DNA of 64,000 nucleotides from Clostridium sp. 12(A) (lineage in GTDB: Bacteria > Bacillota > Clostridia > Lachnospirales > Lachnospiraceae): NCBI GenBank assembly GCA_000526575.1, contig JAGI01000003.1:556125-620124 (forward strand), given 5' to 3'. Shown here in pieces: positions 7,911 through 16,918 of this stretch (its first letter is position 1; each line of letters begins with the position of its first letter). The notes under the pieces were generated by a model. The model saw only the letters and a list, made by a program, of their open reading frames with translations. It did no database searches and was not told where the DNA came from. The position numbers were made by a program, and so were the translations under genes.

Positions 7911-9508
7911 CAGCCTACACCTCCTAACGTTCCTTCCAGCATTGGGGTTACCTTCCACGGGGGCTTAACGAGAGCCCAGGCATTGGTATACAAACTCATG
8001 GAAACATCTCTTCCAAAAATCACAGCTCCCCGAAATCCGGCATAGGGACCGGAATAATCATAGGAATGCATCTGTCTGGATACCACACCGCCGTGCTGAA
8101 TGGCGTATTTATCCTTGATTCCTGAGAAGAAAATATCAGGTTTGAATTCTTCGATCAACTGGTCTGTCTCAAACATGTTATAGTCATCCACGACTACATA
8201 GCCTTTTTTCATATCCCGTATCATACCATCATAGGTGTCAAGCTCTACTCCTGACTTTCTCATGGTATCCATTACTTCTTCCGAGTAACGGTCCTCAAAG
8301 CCTGGTTCACGCTCTACCGAAATCTCTTCGATATTTTTGGAATCTGCATCTGCCTTTATCAGGGGAATGACTTCACGTCCTTCGTAATCATCCCGGTGAG
8401 CAAACTCATAGCCTGCAATGGTGGTTTCCATACCAAAATCCCTTAAAAGCATCTGGTAATGATGGGAACGGGAGCCTCCTACAAAGATACCGGCTGTCTT
8501 TCCTTTTAATTTGGATTTGTAATATTCCATATCCTCATTGATTTCCGCCAGTTCCTCTGCAATGACTTCCTCTGTCCTCTGTGTAAGCTCCGGGTCATTA
8601 AAATAGGTGGCAATCATTCGCAGGGATTTACAGGTCGACCCCACTCCGATAAAGTTTACCTTAATCCAGTCCACACCGTATTTGGTCTTCATCATCTCTG
8701 CTATGTAATTGATGGACCGATGGCACATGACCAGGTTTAAATCTGCCAGATGGGAATTTTTAATGGTCTCATAGGAACCGTCACCAGTAAAGACCGAAAC
8801 CACCTCATAGCCGATTTTCTTTAAGATACGTTCCTGCTCCCAGCCATCACCGCCAATGTTATATTCCCCAAGCAGGTTTACACTGTATTTGCCCTTTGGC
8901 GCTTCTTCCCCTTTTCCAATGACATAGCGCATCAGGCCGTTATTTGCAATGTGGTGTCCTGCGGACTGGGAAACTCCCTTATAACCCTCGCAGGAATATC
9001 CGATTGCAGTGATTCCATACTTTTCTTCCACCCGTCTTGCCACGGCCTGCACATCATCACCAATCAGACCAATGGGACAGGTAGAGCAGATAAAGATACA
9101 CTTGGGGTTAAAAAGCTTCATGATCTCGTCAATTCCCTCTTCCAGCTTTTTCTCTCCCCCAAACACGATATCAGATGGTCTCATATCCGTACAAAAAGAA
9201 TACGGTACAAAATTTGGCTCTCCTTCATAGGAAGGCTTTGCCTTGTTTCTTCTGGTAGACCAGGAATAAAATGCACAGCCAATGGGTCCGTGGGTAATGA
9301 CCACAGAGTCCTTCATGGGTCCGACCACAACGCCTTTACATCCGGCATAGCAGCATCCTCTAGCTGTAATAATTCCTGGTATTGCCCTGGTATTGGCAGC
9401 GATTTCGTCTGGCTTCTCTGCAAATTCCAGCTGCGTAATGTGACTCTTTCGATTCTTAAATACTCTGGATGAATATTTATCCAGCAATATATCTCGTTCT
9501 TTTGCCAT
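7910..9508 (-). CDS. nifD: Nitrogenase MoFe protein alpha subunit
   Basis: The alpha subunit, holding FeMo-co, the N2-reducing site. The P-cluster side shows GCCYAGCKG, THGPIGCAFYSW and STCPIGLIGDDV. The FeMo-co Cys lies in LVMCHRSINYI and the His in RQMHSYDYSGPY, the equivalents of Azotobacter Cys275 and His442. At 532 residues it is longer than proteobacterial NifD because of the roughly 50-residue insertion typical of clostridial NifD (around YEGREVIPLIKADADSK). The frame opens at a GTG at 9517, but that GTG is part of the AGGAGGTG ribosome site; the ATG at 9508, 8 nt downstream, is the start. The intact ligands and a His in the cofactor motif indicate the Mo-dependent enzyme. Confidence 0.97.
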   Translation of the reverse strand: MAKERDILLDKYSSRVFKNRKSHITQLEFAEKPDEIAANTRAIPGIITARGCCYAGCKGVVVGPMKDSVVITHGPIGCAFYSWSTRRNKAKPSYEGEPNFVPYSFCTDMRPSDIVFGGEKKLEEGIDEIMKLFNPKCIFICSTCPIGLIGDDVQAVARRVEEKYGITAIGYSCEGYKGVSQSAGHHIANNGLMRYVIGKGEEAPKGKYSVNLLGEYNIGGDGWEQERILKKIGYEVVSVFTGDGSYETIKNSHLADLNLVMCHRSINYIAEMMKTKYGVDWIKVNFIGVGSTCKSLRMIATYFNDPELTQRTEEVIAEELAEINEDMEYYKSKLKGKTAGIFVGGSRSHHYQMLLRDFGMETTIAGYEFAHRDDYEGREVIPLIKADADSKNIEEISVEREPGFEDRYSEEVMDTMRKSGVELDTYDGMIRDMKKGYVVVDDYNMFETDQLIEEFKPDIFFSGIKDKYAIQHGGVVSRQMHSYDYSGPYAGFRGAVIFGRDVSMSLYTNAWALVKPPWKVTPMLEGTLGGVG

Positions 9509-9523
9509 TGCCTTCACCTCCTG

Positions 9524-9907
9524 TCAAAAAGCATCCCTGGTGTGCTCGCCGCTTCTTACGGTATACGCCTCGTATATGGGGAGCACAAATATTTTTCCAT
9601 CCCCTGGATTTCCTGTCTGGTTTGTCTTAATAAGGATATTTACCACATCCTCTACCTGCTCATCTTCCACAATCAGAGTAATCAGCCGCTTTGGAATCCA
9701 CCGAAAGGACTCTGTCAAATGTTCTCCCTGGGAAGATAAGGGAAGCTCTCCGCTTTCTATGACCAGACTGATAAGCTCCGGATCAATCCTTTTCTTTCCT
9801 CTGCCAAGCACCGACCGGCAGGTAAAAGCTGGAAAACCGCCTTCTGCCAAGGCTTTTTTGGTGGGATTGATTTTATTGACCCGGATAAATGCCATTACCT
9901 CTTTCAT
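9524..9907 (-). CDS. nifI2: NifI2, nitrogenase-specific PII-like regulator
   Basis: A PII/GlnB-family protein of 127 residues. NifI1 and NifI2 form a complex that binds NifDK and blocks it when ammonium is present; 2-oxoglutarate and ATP relieve this (known from methanogens). The sequence has the PII core (KEVMAFIRVNK, VLGRGKKRIDPE, then RLITLIVEDEQVEDVVNILIK and GDGKIFVLPI.EAYTVRSGE), with a NifI2-specific T-loop. The frame opens at 9979, but AGAAAGGA lies 9 nt before the ATG at 9907, which removes an implausible 24-residue leader overlapping nifI1. It lies between nifI1 and nifD, as in archaea and clostridia. Confidence 0.92.
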   Translation of the reverse strand: MKEVMAFIRVNKINPTKKALAEGGFPAFTCRSVLGRGKKRIDPELISLVIESGELPLSSQGEHLTESFRWIPKRLITLIVEDEQVEDVVNILIKTNQTGNPGDGKIFVLPIYEAYTVRSGEHTRDAF

Positions 9908-9935
9908 AATAATCATTCCTTTCTTAAAAGCCCTT

Positions 9936-10259
9936 TTACAGTCCTTTTTTGCCTGTGCTGACGGTATAAGCCTCTTCAATGGGTGATATAAAGATCCGGC
10001 CGTCTCCGTAATTACCCTCGCCGGTTCTGGCTGTTCTTAAAATCACCTTTACCAGGTCATCCTTATCTTCATCATTGCAGAAGAATAACAGCATTTCCTT
10101 TGGGATCTCATCATAGTGAATTTCTCCTACTGTGATTCCCTTTTGCTTTCCACGTCCATAAACGTCCATTTTGGTCACTGCCTGGAATCCTGCTTCTGCT
10201 GCCTCTTTCATTACGTGATCCGCCTTCTCCGGCCGGACGATCGCTCTCACCAATACCAT
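9936..10259 (-). CDS. nifI1: NifI1, nitrogenase-specific PII-like regulator
   Basis: The partner of NifI2, 107 residues, PII fold: LVRAIVRPEKADHVMKEAAEAGF, the start of the T-loop at VYGRGKQKG, and YGDGRIFISPIEEAYTVSTG at the end. The T-loop is shorter than that of GlnB and lacks the uridylylated Tyr context. With no nifA-like gene or sigma-54 promoter in view, this pair gives the fast post-translational ammonium switch-off. AAAGGAG lies 7 nt before the ATG; it is 24 nt after the nifH stop. Confidence 0.93.
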   Translation of the reverse strand: MVLVRAIVRPEKADHVMKEAAEAGFQAVTKMDVYGRGKQKGITVGEIHYDEIPKEMLLFFCNDEDKDDLVKVILRTARTGEGNYGDGRIFISPIEEAYTVSTGKKGL

Positions 10260-10283
10260 ATTTTTTCTCCTTTCCCTGTTTGG

Positions 10284-11120
<837 letters not shown>

Positions 11121-11127
11121 TTAAGAA

Positions 11128-11173
11128 AAGAGGCAGAAGGCAGATACATAGGTATCCTGCCATTCCACCTCTT
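11128..11173 (-). promoter_or_regulatory. Hairpin in the nifH leader RNA (possible attenuator)
   Basis: Nested inverted repeats on the nifH transcript: an outer AAGAGG / CCTCTT and an inner GGCAG / CTGCC extended by GATAC / GTAT with one bulge. The outer 3' arm runs into TTTTCTT, giving a terminator-like profile about 25 nt before the nifH start. It could be an attenuator, a protein-binding leader or an mRNA stabiliser. The fold was judged by eye. Confidence 0.55.
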
Positions 11174-11213
11174 CGTGAATAGAATAGAAAATAAAACCAC
11201 TTAGGTTGCTACT

Positions 11214-11242
11214 ACTATATCTGTTTTAAACAGCCAATTCAA
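11214..11242 (-). promoter_or_regulatory. nifH operon promoter (SigA-type)
   Basis: Minus-strand -35 TTGAAT (11237-11242) and -10 TATAGT (11214-11219) with a 17-bp spacer, about 110 bp before the nifH start. No sigma-54 GG-N10-GC element was seen, so this looks like a housekeeping promoter under repressor or antiterminator control. Confidence 0.65.
11221..11233. promoter_or_regulatory. Perfect 13-bp palindrome inside the nif promoter spacer
   Basis: CTGTTTTAAACAG is a 6+1+6 perfect inverted repeat lying wholly between the -35 and -10 boxes. A protein bound here would block RNA polymerase, or, for MerR-type proteins, distort the spacer. The nearby HTH-PBP regulator (14555) is one candidate ligand-sensing protein. 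Confidence 0.6.
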
Positions 11243-11322
11243 TACAGCACTATGTACAAATGAAAGAAGGGCTGTGGGGAGCATTCTATACAAATATTAC
11301 TTATATGCCACTTCAGCCTTCG

Positions 11323-11346
11323 AAAAAAGAGCTGGATCACCAGCTC
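11323..11346 (-). terminator. Intrinsic terminator of the mod-mop operon
   Basis: On the minus strand, GAGCTGG and CCAGCTC form a perfect 7-bp stem with a 4-nt loop, followed by six T. It lies 17 nt past the mop stop and about 80 bp before the nifH promoter, separating the two operons. Confidence 0.85.
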
Positions 11347-11362
11347 CCTCTTCTTAAGTTTC

Positions 11363-11569
11363 CTAGACCCCGATCATCACGGAGGTCGCTTTCATCACAG
11401 CATAGGCGTCTTTTCCTACTTCCAGCTCCAAGTCCTTTACCGCTGCCATGGATATGGTGGCTGATACCAGATTGCCGCCACCGATATCAAGGGTCACCAT
11501 TGCATTTACGGCCCCTTCTTCGATTCCTATTATTTTTCCTTTTAACTGATTTCTTGCACTTAATCTCAT
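11363..11569 (-). CDS. mop: Molbindin (Mop), small molybdate-binding protein
   Basis: A 68-residue single TOBE/Mop-domain protein (RLSARNQLKGKIIGIEEGAVNAMV, VSATISMAAVKDLELEVGKDAYAVMKATSVMIG). Molbindins assemble into hexamers that store molybdate or tungstate in the cytosol. The size equals the C. pasteurianum Mop proteins. It supplies Mo for FeMo-co and lies between modC and the nif promoter. The frame also allows a GTG two codons upstream (11575); GGAGGAG is compatible with either start. Confidence 0.92.
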   Translation of the reverse strand: MRLSARNQLKGKIIGIEEGAVNAMVTLDIGGGNLVSATISMAAVKDLELEVGKDAYAVMKATSVMIGV

Positions 11570-11631
11570 GGGCACCGTCTCCTCCGATTGTCATTGAAAA
11601 AAAGCAGGTCCTTGCGTTTTCCTTTTGGAAC

Positions 11632-11660
11632 ATCTTACGCACTTCCCTGGCAAAAGTCAA
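11632..11660 (-). promoter_or_regulatory. Candidate separate promoter for mop
   Basis: TTGACT (11655-11660) and TAAGAT (11632-11637) with a 17-bp spacer lie in the 116-bp gap between modC and mop. This would let the storage protein be made apart from the transporter. It is a sequence match only. Confidence 0.35.
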
Positions 11661-11685
11661 TTTATATTCAATAAAACTAATATTA

Positions 11686-12714
11686 TTAAGACAAAAGCAG
11701 GATTTCTTCTTTGGGAAACTGAATAAATAATGGTATATCTTCTTTTTTATCCTGTATGAGCCAGATCTGCTTCGAATCCTTTTCCTCCCCGTTGTGAAAA
11801 ATGACCTGACGCTCAAAGGGAGTATCCGTTACTCCCCTCAGCCGGATCTTCATGGTATTCTCTCCTGGCTGGCTTACGGGAATTAGGGTGTGCCCCCTGA
11901 TTCCAATATAACGAATGGTTTCCCTGATCCTTTCTGCTGTCTTAAGCCTTATGTTCCAGTCACAGGCATACAGCTCGTAATCTCCCAGTCGTTCTATGGC
12001 TGATATATTCTTGCAGCCAGTCAGCCTTGCGGCCTCCATGGTACCGGGATTTTGAAAAATATCTCTTGTATTTCCCTGGAGCAGGCTCTTTCCTTCTGAC
12101 ATGACCACCATTTGATTGCAAAAGGTATAGATCTCATCTCTGGAATGGGATACCATGAGTACATCCTTTCCATAATCTCTGATAAACTCCAGCATCTCAT
12201 TTTGCAATATATCCCTTAAGAATCCATCCAGAGCGGAAAATGGTTCATCCAGGAGAATGACTTCCGGTGTGCTTAATAGCATACGGGCCAGTGCCACCCT
12301 CTGCTGCTGTCCCCCGGATAACTGGGAAGGGTATCTCTTTTTTAACCCGGAGAGCTGAAACCTCTGTAAGATTTCATCAATGACCCGCCCTTTCTCCGTT
12401 TTCTTTCCGGGAATTACGATTCCTAAGTTGTCTTCCACCGTCATGGCAGGAAAGAGGGCGTAATTTTGAAACAGATATCCGATGTGACGGTCTCTGGCTG
12501 GAACATTGATGCCTTTCCTGGAATCAAAGAGCACCCTATCATTTAACACGATACGGCCTTTATCTGGCTTCTCGATTCCAGCCACACATTTTAATGTCAT
12601 GCTTTTGCCGCAGCCGGACGCCCCTAAGATTCCCAGGCAGCCGCCGTCCATCTCAAATTCCACCTTCATATGAAATCCGGAAAACTTTTTACTGATATCT
12701 ACCTGCAATGCCAT
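11686..12714 (-). CDS. modC: Molybdate ABC transporter ATPase
   Basis: The ATP-hydrolysing subunit of molybdate import, 342 residues. Walker A is GASGCGKS, the Q-loop lies in LFQNYALFP, the signature is LSGGQQQR, Walker B is VILLDEPFSALD and the switch His lies in VSHSRDE. The C-terminal ~110 residues form a regulatory domain with a MOP/TOBE-like stretch (RYIGIRGHTLIPV). The start codon is 1 nt past the modB stop, so translation is coupled. Confidence 0.93.
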   Translation of the reverse strand: MALQVDISKKFSGFHMKVEFEMDGGCLGILGASGCGKSMTLKCVAGIEKPDKGRIVLNDRVLFDSRKGINVPARDRHIGYLFQNYALFPAMTVEDNLGIVIPGKKTEKGRVIDEILQRFQLSGLKKRYPSQLSGGQQQRVALARMLLSTPEVILLDEPFSALDGFLRDILQNEMLEFIRDYGKDVLMVSHSRDEIYTFCNQMVVMSEGKSLLQGNTRDIFQNPGTMEAARLTGCKNISAIERLGDYELYACDWNIRLKTAERIRETIRYIGIRGHTLIPVSQPGENTMKIRLRGVTDTPFERQVIFHNGEEKDSKQIWLIQDKKEDIPLFIQFPKEEILLLS

Positions 12715-12715
12715 A

Positions 12716-13414
12716 TTATCTCCACCCGCTGAAATCCTTGCTGCCTTCCCCAGAAACCAGATTAATAAGTACCACCATTAGAAACGATATGACAACAATC
12801 ACCAGTACCCAAAAGCCTGCCACCTCCCAGTTACCGGCTGCCACCTCTGTGGCAATGGCTACAGAAATGGTCCGGGTCTTTCCAAGGATGTTTCCTGCCA
12901 GCATGGTGGTAGCCCCATACTCCCCAATGGCTCTTGAAAAGGAAAGTACAGTTCCTGATGCAAGTCCCGGCCCTGCCATGGGAACAATGATTTTCCAGAA
13001 TATCTTCCGTTCGGATAGTCCCAGGGTCCGCCCCGCATAAATCATGGTTACATCCACCTGTTCAAAAGCCGCTCTTGCATTCCGGTACATGAGAGGAAAG
13101 GCGATTACAAAAGCAGCCATGACACAGCCAAGCCAGGTCTGAACCAGCTTCACCTCATAATGCTCCCATAAAAAAGCACCAAGCGGCCGCCGCAGGCTGA
13201 ACAGGAACAGGAGAAGAAAACCAGCCACCGTAGGCGGAAGCACCAGAGGGAGGGTAAGAATTCCATCTACAACAGACTTGGCCCGGTGGCTTAGCCTCAT
13301 GACTCCCCTGGCTGCAGCCGTTCCCAGAAAAAAGGTGAGAACCGTTGCCAGAATCCCCGTTTTCAAAGAGAGAAACAGCGGGCTAAAATCAATGGTATGT
13401 ATCAAGGTTTCCAT
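12716..13414 (-). CDS. modB: Molybdate ABC transporter permease
   Basis: An inner-membrane channel subunit of 232 residues with about five to six hydrophobic helices. The ATPase-coupling EAA loop is visible at AGRTLGLSERKIFWKIIVPMAGPGL. Upstream modA and downstream modC complete the importer. The start is an ATG 29 nt after modA. Confidence 0.93.
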   Translation of the reverse strand: METLIHTIDFSPLFLSLKTGILATVLTFFLGTAAARGVMRLSHRAKSVVDGILTLPLVLPPTVAGFLLLFLFSLRRPLGAFLWEHYEVKLVQTWLGCVMAAFVIAFPLMYRNARAAFEQVDVTMIYAGRTLGLSERKIFWKIIVPMAGPGLASGTVLSFSRAIGEYGATTMLAGNILGKTRTISVAIATEVAAGNWEVAGFWVLVIVVISFLMVVLINLVSGEGSKDFSGWR

Positions 13415-13443
13415 GGCCTCTTCACTCCTTTCCTGGCATATAT

Positions 13444-14283
13444 CTACTTATACAATTCAAATCCTGCATCTAAAAACAGTTTTTTCACCTCTTCCGATCC
13501 GGTCAAATATTGAAAGAATTCTTCTGCTGCCTCCAATTCTTCCTTTGACGCCTCTTTATCCTCTGTAAGTCCAACAGGATAGATGGCCGGATCAAGCATT
13601 CCTTTATCCACCGTTGCAATCACTTCCACTTTGTCGGCCATGGAAGCGGCGTCTGTGGCATACACGATTCCCACCTCATTGCTGCCTTCTGCTACGGCTG
13701 TGAGCACAGCGGTCACATTTGGTCCCTGATTGATTTCCATTGCCATTACTTTGTCAAGAATCCCCATTTTCTCAAAGAGCTTTCTGGCATATTGGCCCAC
13801 TGGCACGTCTTCCCCTGCGAGAGCGAGGCTTGAGGCATTTGTTATATTATCAAACCCGGTCACTGTGGTTTTATCGCCCTTTGGTTTTATGAGCACCATC
13901 TGATTGACCAGTAAATTATTTACTGAATCTTCTTTTACAAAGCCGCCTTTCTTAAGTTCATCCATCTGCTTGGTAGCCGCAGAAAAGAAGATATCACATC
14001 TGGCCCCTTCCTCAATCTGGGTCTTTAAGGTTCCGGAGCTGTCCGCATTGTAAATCACCGTAACCCCCGGATGCTTGCTTTCATATTCCTTTTTCACTTC
14101 CTCCATGGTATTTTTCAGACTCGCTGCAATGAAAACGTAAAAGTCTGCGCTCTGGGAAACGCTCGTTTCTGTTTTTGTCTCAACCTTCCCGGCGTTTACG
14201 GCTGCTGCTCCCTGGCAGCCTGTAAGCTGTAAGGCGGTTAATGCAGCCAGCAAAAGAGCAAATAACTTTTTTCCTCTCTTCAT
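13444..14283 (-). CDS. modA: Molybdate-binding lipoprotein
   Basis: The extracellular molybdate/tungstate receptor of ModABC, 279 residues. A lipobox LTGC places the lipidated Cys at residue 23 after a short positively charged hydrophobic signal. The mature part starts with FIAASLKNTMEEV, followed by YNADSSGTLKTQIEEGARCDIFFSA, the characteristic oxyanion-binding serines of ModA. It is the first gene of the mod operon, with a promoter about 90 bp upstream and a GGAGG ribosome site. Confidence 0.95.
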   Translation of the reverse strand: MKRGKKLFALLLAALTALQLTGCQGAAAVNAGKVETKTETSVSQSADFYVFIAASLKNTMEEVKKEYESKHPGVTVIYNADSSGTLKTQIEEGARCDIFFSAATKQMDELKKGGFVKEDSVNNLLVNQMVLIKPKGDKTTVTGFDNITNASSLALAGEDVPVGQYARKLFEKMGILDKVMAMEINQGPNVTAVLTAVAEGSNEVGIVYATDAASMADKVEVIATVDKGMLDPAIYPVGLTEDKEASKEELEAAEEFFQYLTGSEEVKKLFLDAGFELYK

Positions 14284-14308
14284 TGTGTTTCCTCCTTGAT
14301 TTTTATTT

Positions 14309-14330
14309 GAATAACATAGAAATGTTGTTC
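14309..14330. promoter_or_regulatory. Inverted repeat in the modA leader
   Basis: GAATAACAT-agaa-ATGTTGTTC, arms matching at 8 of 9 positions with a 4-bp centre, lies between the modA promoter and its ribosome site. The layout resembles ModE-type Mo operators, but the sequence is not the E. coli ModE consensus. It is a plausible site for the divergent HTH-PBP regulator. Confidence 0.45.
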
Positions 14331-14370
14331 ATTCTTATTGTGTTTTGTTCTGTCTTTTTCTGTTTCGTTC

Positions 14371-14399
14371 ATTTTAGAAGATATTGGCATCAAAATCAA
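14371..14399 (-). promoter_or_regulatory. modA promoter
   Basis: Minus-strand TTGATT (14394-14399) and TAAAAT (14371-14376), 17-bp spacer, about 90 bp before modA. Confidence 0.55.
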
Positions 14400-14482
14400 T
14401 GTTCATATATTCACAGTATATCGAGATATAATCAGACACTTTTTATCAATATAGCACAATAGTTCGTCTGAATATCCTTTCA

Positions 14483-14510
14483 TTGACAATGATTCAAAAT
14501 ATGATATAAC
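14483..14510 (+). promoter_or_regulatory. Promoter of the HTH-PBP regulator gene
   Basis: TTGACA (14483-14488) and TATAAC (14505-14510) with a 16-bp spacer, 45 bp before the start codon. A TATAA-ctaa-TTATA repeat overlaps the -10 region and could be an autoregulatory site. Confidence 0.55.
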
Positions 14511-14554
14511 TAATTATAACTGACAGTAACCATAGGAAATTAAGAGGGTCTTGT

Positions 14555-15547
14555 ATGGAGAAAATATATACGCCACAGGAAGTGGCAGACCGGCTGCTGA
14601 TAAAGAAAGCAACGGTTTATGAACTGATTAAACGGGGAGAATTGAATGCCACCAAAATTGGAAGGCAGATAAGAGTCAGCCAGGAACAGCTTGACAGTTA
14701 TTTAAAAGTGTCTTCAAAACCGGCTGAAAGGTCCTATGCCGAAAGGCCCAATATGGAGGAAGCTCTGCCACAGGTCACGGACATTCCACGCTTTGCTTCT
14801 GTGTCAGGAGCCCAGCAGACGGATTATTTACTCAATACCAGCGGTCTTGTGATAAGCAGTCAGGAGTCCAGAGTGGTAGAACTGCTCCGGGGGCAGCTAG
14901 GTAAGGAAAGGAACAGCCTTCCTATATTACATTCTTATATGAATGATTATAACAGTTTGTACTCTCTGTATTATGAGAAGACCCATCTGGCTCTTACTTG
15001 TTTTTTATCTGATCGTGAGAATTGGGACAGGAATCCGATGAAACATCTGATGCCGGGAAAGGAAGTGGTGGTTCTTTCTGTGTGCAGTTTTCTGTGTGGC
15101 TTCTATGTAAAAAAGGGGAATCCGCTCCATATCCTCACTCTGGATGACCTAACTCGTCCCGAGGTGCGTTTCTTAAACCGGGAGCTGGGAAGCGGTCTGC
15201 GCATGTATCTTGATTCTTCCCTGCTGGAAAAAAAGATTCCCAAAAACGCCATTAACGGATATGATAAGGACTGTTTATCCAATATGTCTGCCGCTCATGG
15301 AGTCGCATCTGGAGCTGCTGACATAAGCATAGGGGATATCTCCCTGTTGTCCTCTTACCCCCAACTGGAATCTATCCCCTTTGCCCATGGTTTTCTTGAC
15401 CTTGTTTTTCTTAAATCAGACTTAGACCTTCCTGCGTTAAAGTCCATCTTAAACGCCGTTCATTCGGAAGAATTTAAAAGCAGTCTGCTGCATTTTAAAG
15501 GCTATGATACAAAAACGACTGGAAAGATGACTATCATAAGCGGTTAG
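14555..15547 (+). CDS. HTH / periplasmic-binding-protein-like fusion; probable molybdate-responsive regulator
   Basis: A 330-residue cytoplasmic protein with no signal peptide. Residues 1-50 are an excisionase/MerR-like helix-turn-helix (YTPQEVADRLLIKKATVYELIKRGELNATKIGRQIRVS). Residues about 85-325 resemble the PBP_like domain (COG1910) related to molybdate-binding proteins, with the family hallmark NRELGSGLRMYLD and VASGAADISIGD. It is divergent from modABC-mop and about 3.5 kb from the nif promoter. No ModE-type protein is visible in the window, so this one-component sensor is the likely Mo regulator. The specific ligand is inference; tungstate or another oxyanion is possible. Its stop overlaps the stop of the convergent MFS gene by 3 nt. 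Confidence 0.75.
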   Translation: MEKIYTPQEVADRLLIKKATVYELIKRGELNATKIGRQIRVSQEQLDSYLKVSSKPAERSYAERPNMEEALPQVTDIPRFASVSGAQQTDYLLNTSGLVISSQESRVVELLRGQLGKERNSLPILHSYMNDYNSLYSLYYEKTHLALTCFLSDRENWDRNPMKHLMPGKEVVVLSVCSFLCGFYVKKGNPLHILTLDDLTRPEVRFLNRELGSGLRMYLDSSLLEKKIPKNAINGYDKDCLSNMSAAHGVASGAADISIGDISLLSSYPQLESIPFAHGFLDLVFLKSDLDLPALKSILNAVHSEEFKSSLLHFKGYDTKTTGKMTIISG

Positions 15548-16698
15548 TCCGCACGCCCTTCCCTTCGATAAAACAGATAAAACATGATGGCTCCAGCCAG
15601 ACAAAGAATGGCCCCACAGCTCATCGCCCAGGAAATATTTACTTGGGCCGCCTGTCCGAATATCACATTGGTAACCACGCCCGTACCTTCAAGAAGCACG
15701 GCATAGATGCTTAAAGCGGTTGCCCGGTCCGCAGTTTTTATTTGCCGGTTCTGCAACTGAGTGGAAAAGGGTGCGAAAAGACTGGCAGAGATGCGCAGCA
15801 TAACAATTGCTGCCACTGATACCAAAGCCTGGTTGGTCAAGGCCAAGATCACGCAGGATATCGCTCCACTTAAAAACATGGCGAGACCGAAGGATATTCC
15901 TCCCATCTTTTTCGTGACCCAGTGAGACCACATCCCAACCATTCCACATAAGGTAACAAGAATATAAATAAGTCCCATGGTTTTTACATCAATTCCAGCT
16001 TTCACATATTGAATCTGATTTAAATATATAGTTATCGTCTGGTTTGTCTCAGCCAGAAGTCCCATGCCAATCACAGCCAAAAGAAACCGTCTGTCTTTCA
16101 CTGTTTCTAAAATTACACGGATAAAGGCCTGATTGCCCCACCTCCCTTGTTCCGTGGCTTTCACTTCCCTGATTCCAAAAGCCAGGACCGCGGCTGCCCC
16201 ATAGGTTATCATGGTCAGTAATCCGGCCAGTCGGTAATTTGCTCCAACGTATACAGAATACAATAGAGAAGCCCCCAACAACCCAGCCATATTAAAAAAC
16301 TGATAAATCCCAAATACCTTCTGGCTCTCCTCTTCCTTACAGGACAAATATAAAAGGCTCACGTCACACCCGGAAAATCCAGCCAACACTACACTAAGAA
16401 GAATCCGCTCCAGTAAAAAATCAAAAAAGCTGTCTGCTCTCCAGAATACGATTTTTGACAGGAAATAAATTATAGAGCAGGCAATCAGCGTTTTTCTATA
16501 TCCAATCCGATCTGCCACCATCCCCCAGGGCATCTCAAGACCAATGCACAGCGCCAGGCTTATGCTCTCAATTAAGGTAATCTGAAATACACTCACCCCT
16601 GCCGCCTGGCGGTAAAGTGTTGCTATGGGTCCATAAAATACCATTCCATGTAAAAAAGAAATGGCAAACATAATATATATATTTCGTCTCGTTTTCAT
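15544..16698 (-). CDS. MFS transporter
   Basis: A 384-residue membrane protein with about 12 hydrophobic segments and the MFS loop 2-3 motif (GMVADRIGYRKTL). The N-terminus TRRNIYIMFAISFLHGMVFYGPI is typical of the uncharacterised MFS efflux group of clostridia. The substrate cannot be told. It is convergent with the HTH-PBP gene and divergent from blaI. A GGGAGA ribosome site precedes the ATG. Confidence 0.85.
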   Translation of the reverse strand: MKTRRNIYIMFAISFLHGMVFYGPIATLYRQAAGVSVFQITLIESISLALCIGLEMPWGMVADRIGYRKTLIACSIIYFLSKIVFWRADSFFDFLLERILLSVVLAGFSGCDVSLLYLSCKEEESQKVFGIYQFFNMAGLLGASLLYSVYVGANYRLAGLLTMITYGAAAVLAFGIREVKATEQGRWGNQAFIRVILETVKDRRFLLAVIGMGLLAETNQTITIYLNQIQYVKAGIDVKTMGLIYILVTLCGMVGMWSHWVTKKMGGISFGLAMFLSGAISCVILALTNQALVSVAAIVMLRISASLFAPFSTQLQNRQIKTADRATALSIYAVLLEGTGVVTNVIFGQAAQVNISWAMSCGAILCLAGAIMFYLFYRREGRAD

Positions 16699-16881
16699 TT
16701 TCTCTTATCTCCCTGTTTTTTCCTACGAAAAATAAGCCCTGCTCTGCAGCGCCTGTTTATACCCATATTCCTTATAAACTACGTGGGATTATTTAAGAGA
16801 GACATGAAAACTGACATGATAACCAGACCTTCCTGATTTTTTTCAACATTATATCACAGAAGGCAGGGTGTGTAAAGAGTA

Positions 16882-16911
16882 TTGACATCCTGCTCTCCCT
16901 CTTTGTATAAT
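16882..16911 (+). promoter_or_regulatory. blaI-blaR1 promoter
   Basis: TTGACA (16882-16887), 18-bp spacer, TATAAT (16906-16911): a near-consensus promoter 35 bp before blaI. Confidence 0.8.
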
Positions 16912-16918
16912 GTATGTA

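Noticed and set aside
11260..11730. Plus-strand open frame of 156 codons over the mop region
   Set aside because: It lies antisense to mop and the mod terminator and has a low-complexity Leu/Pro/Ser/Arg-rich product; mop on the other strand is a clear family match.
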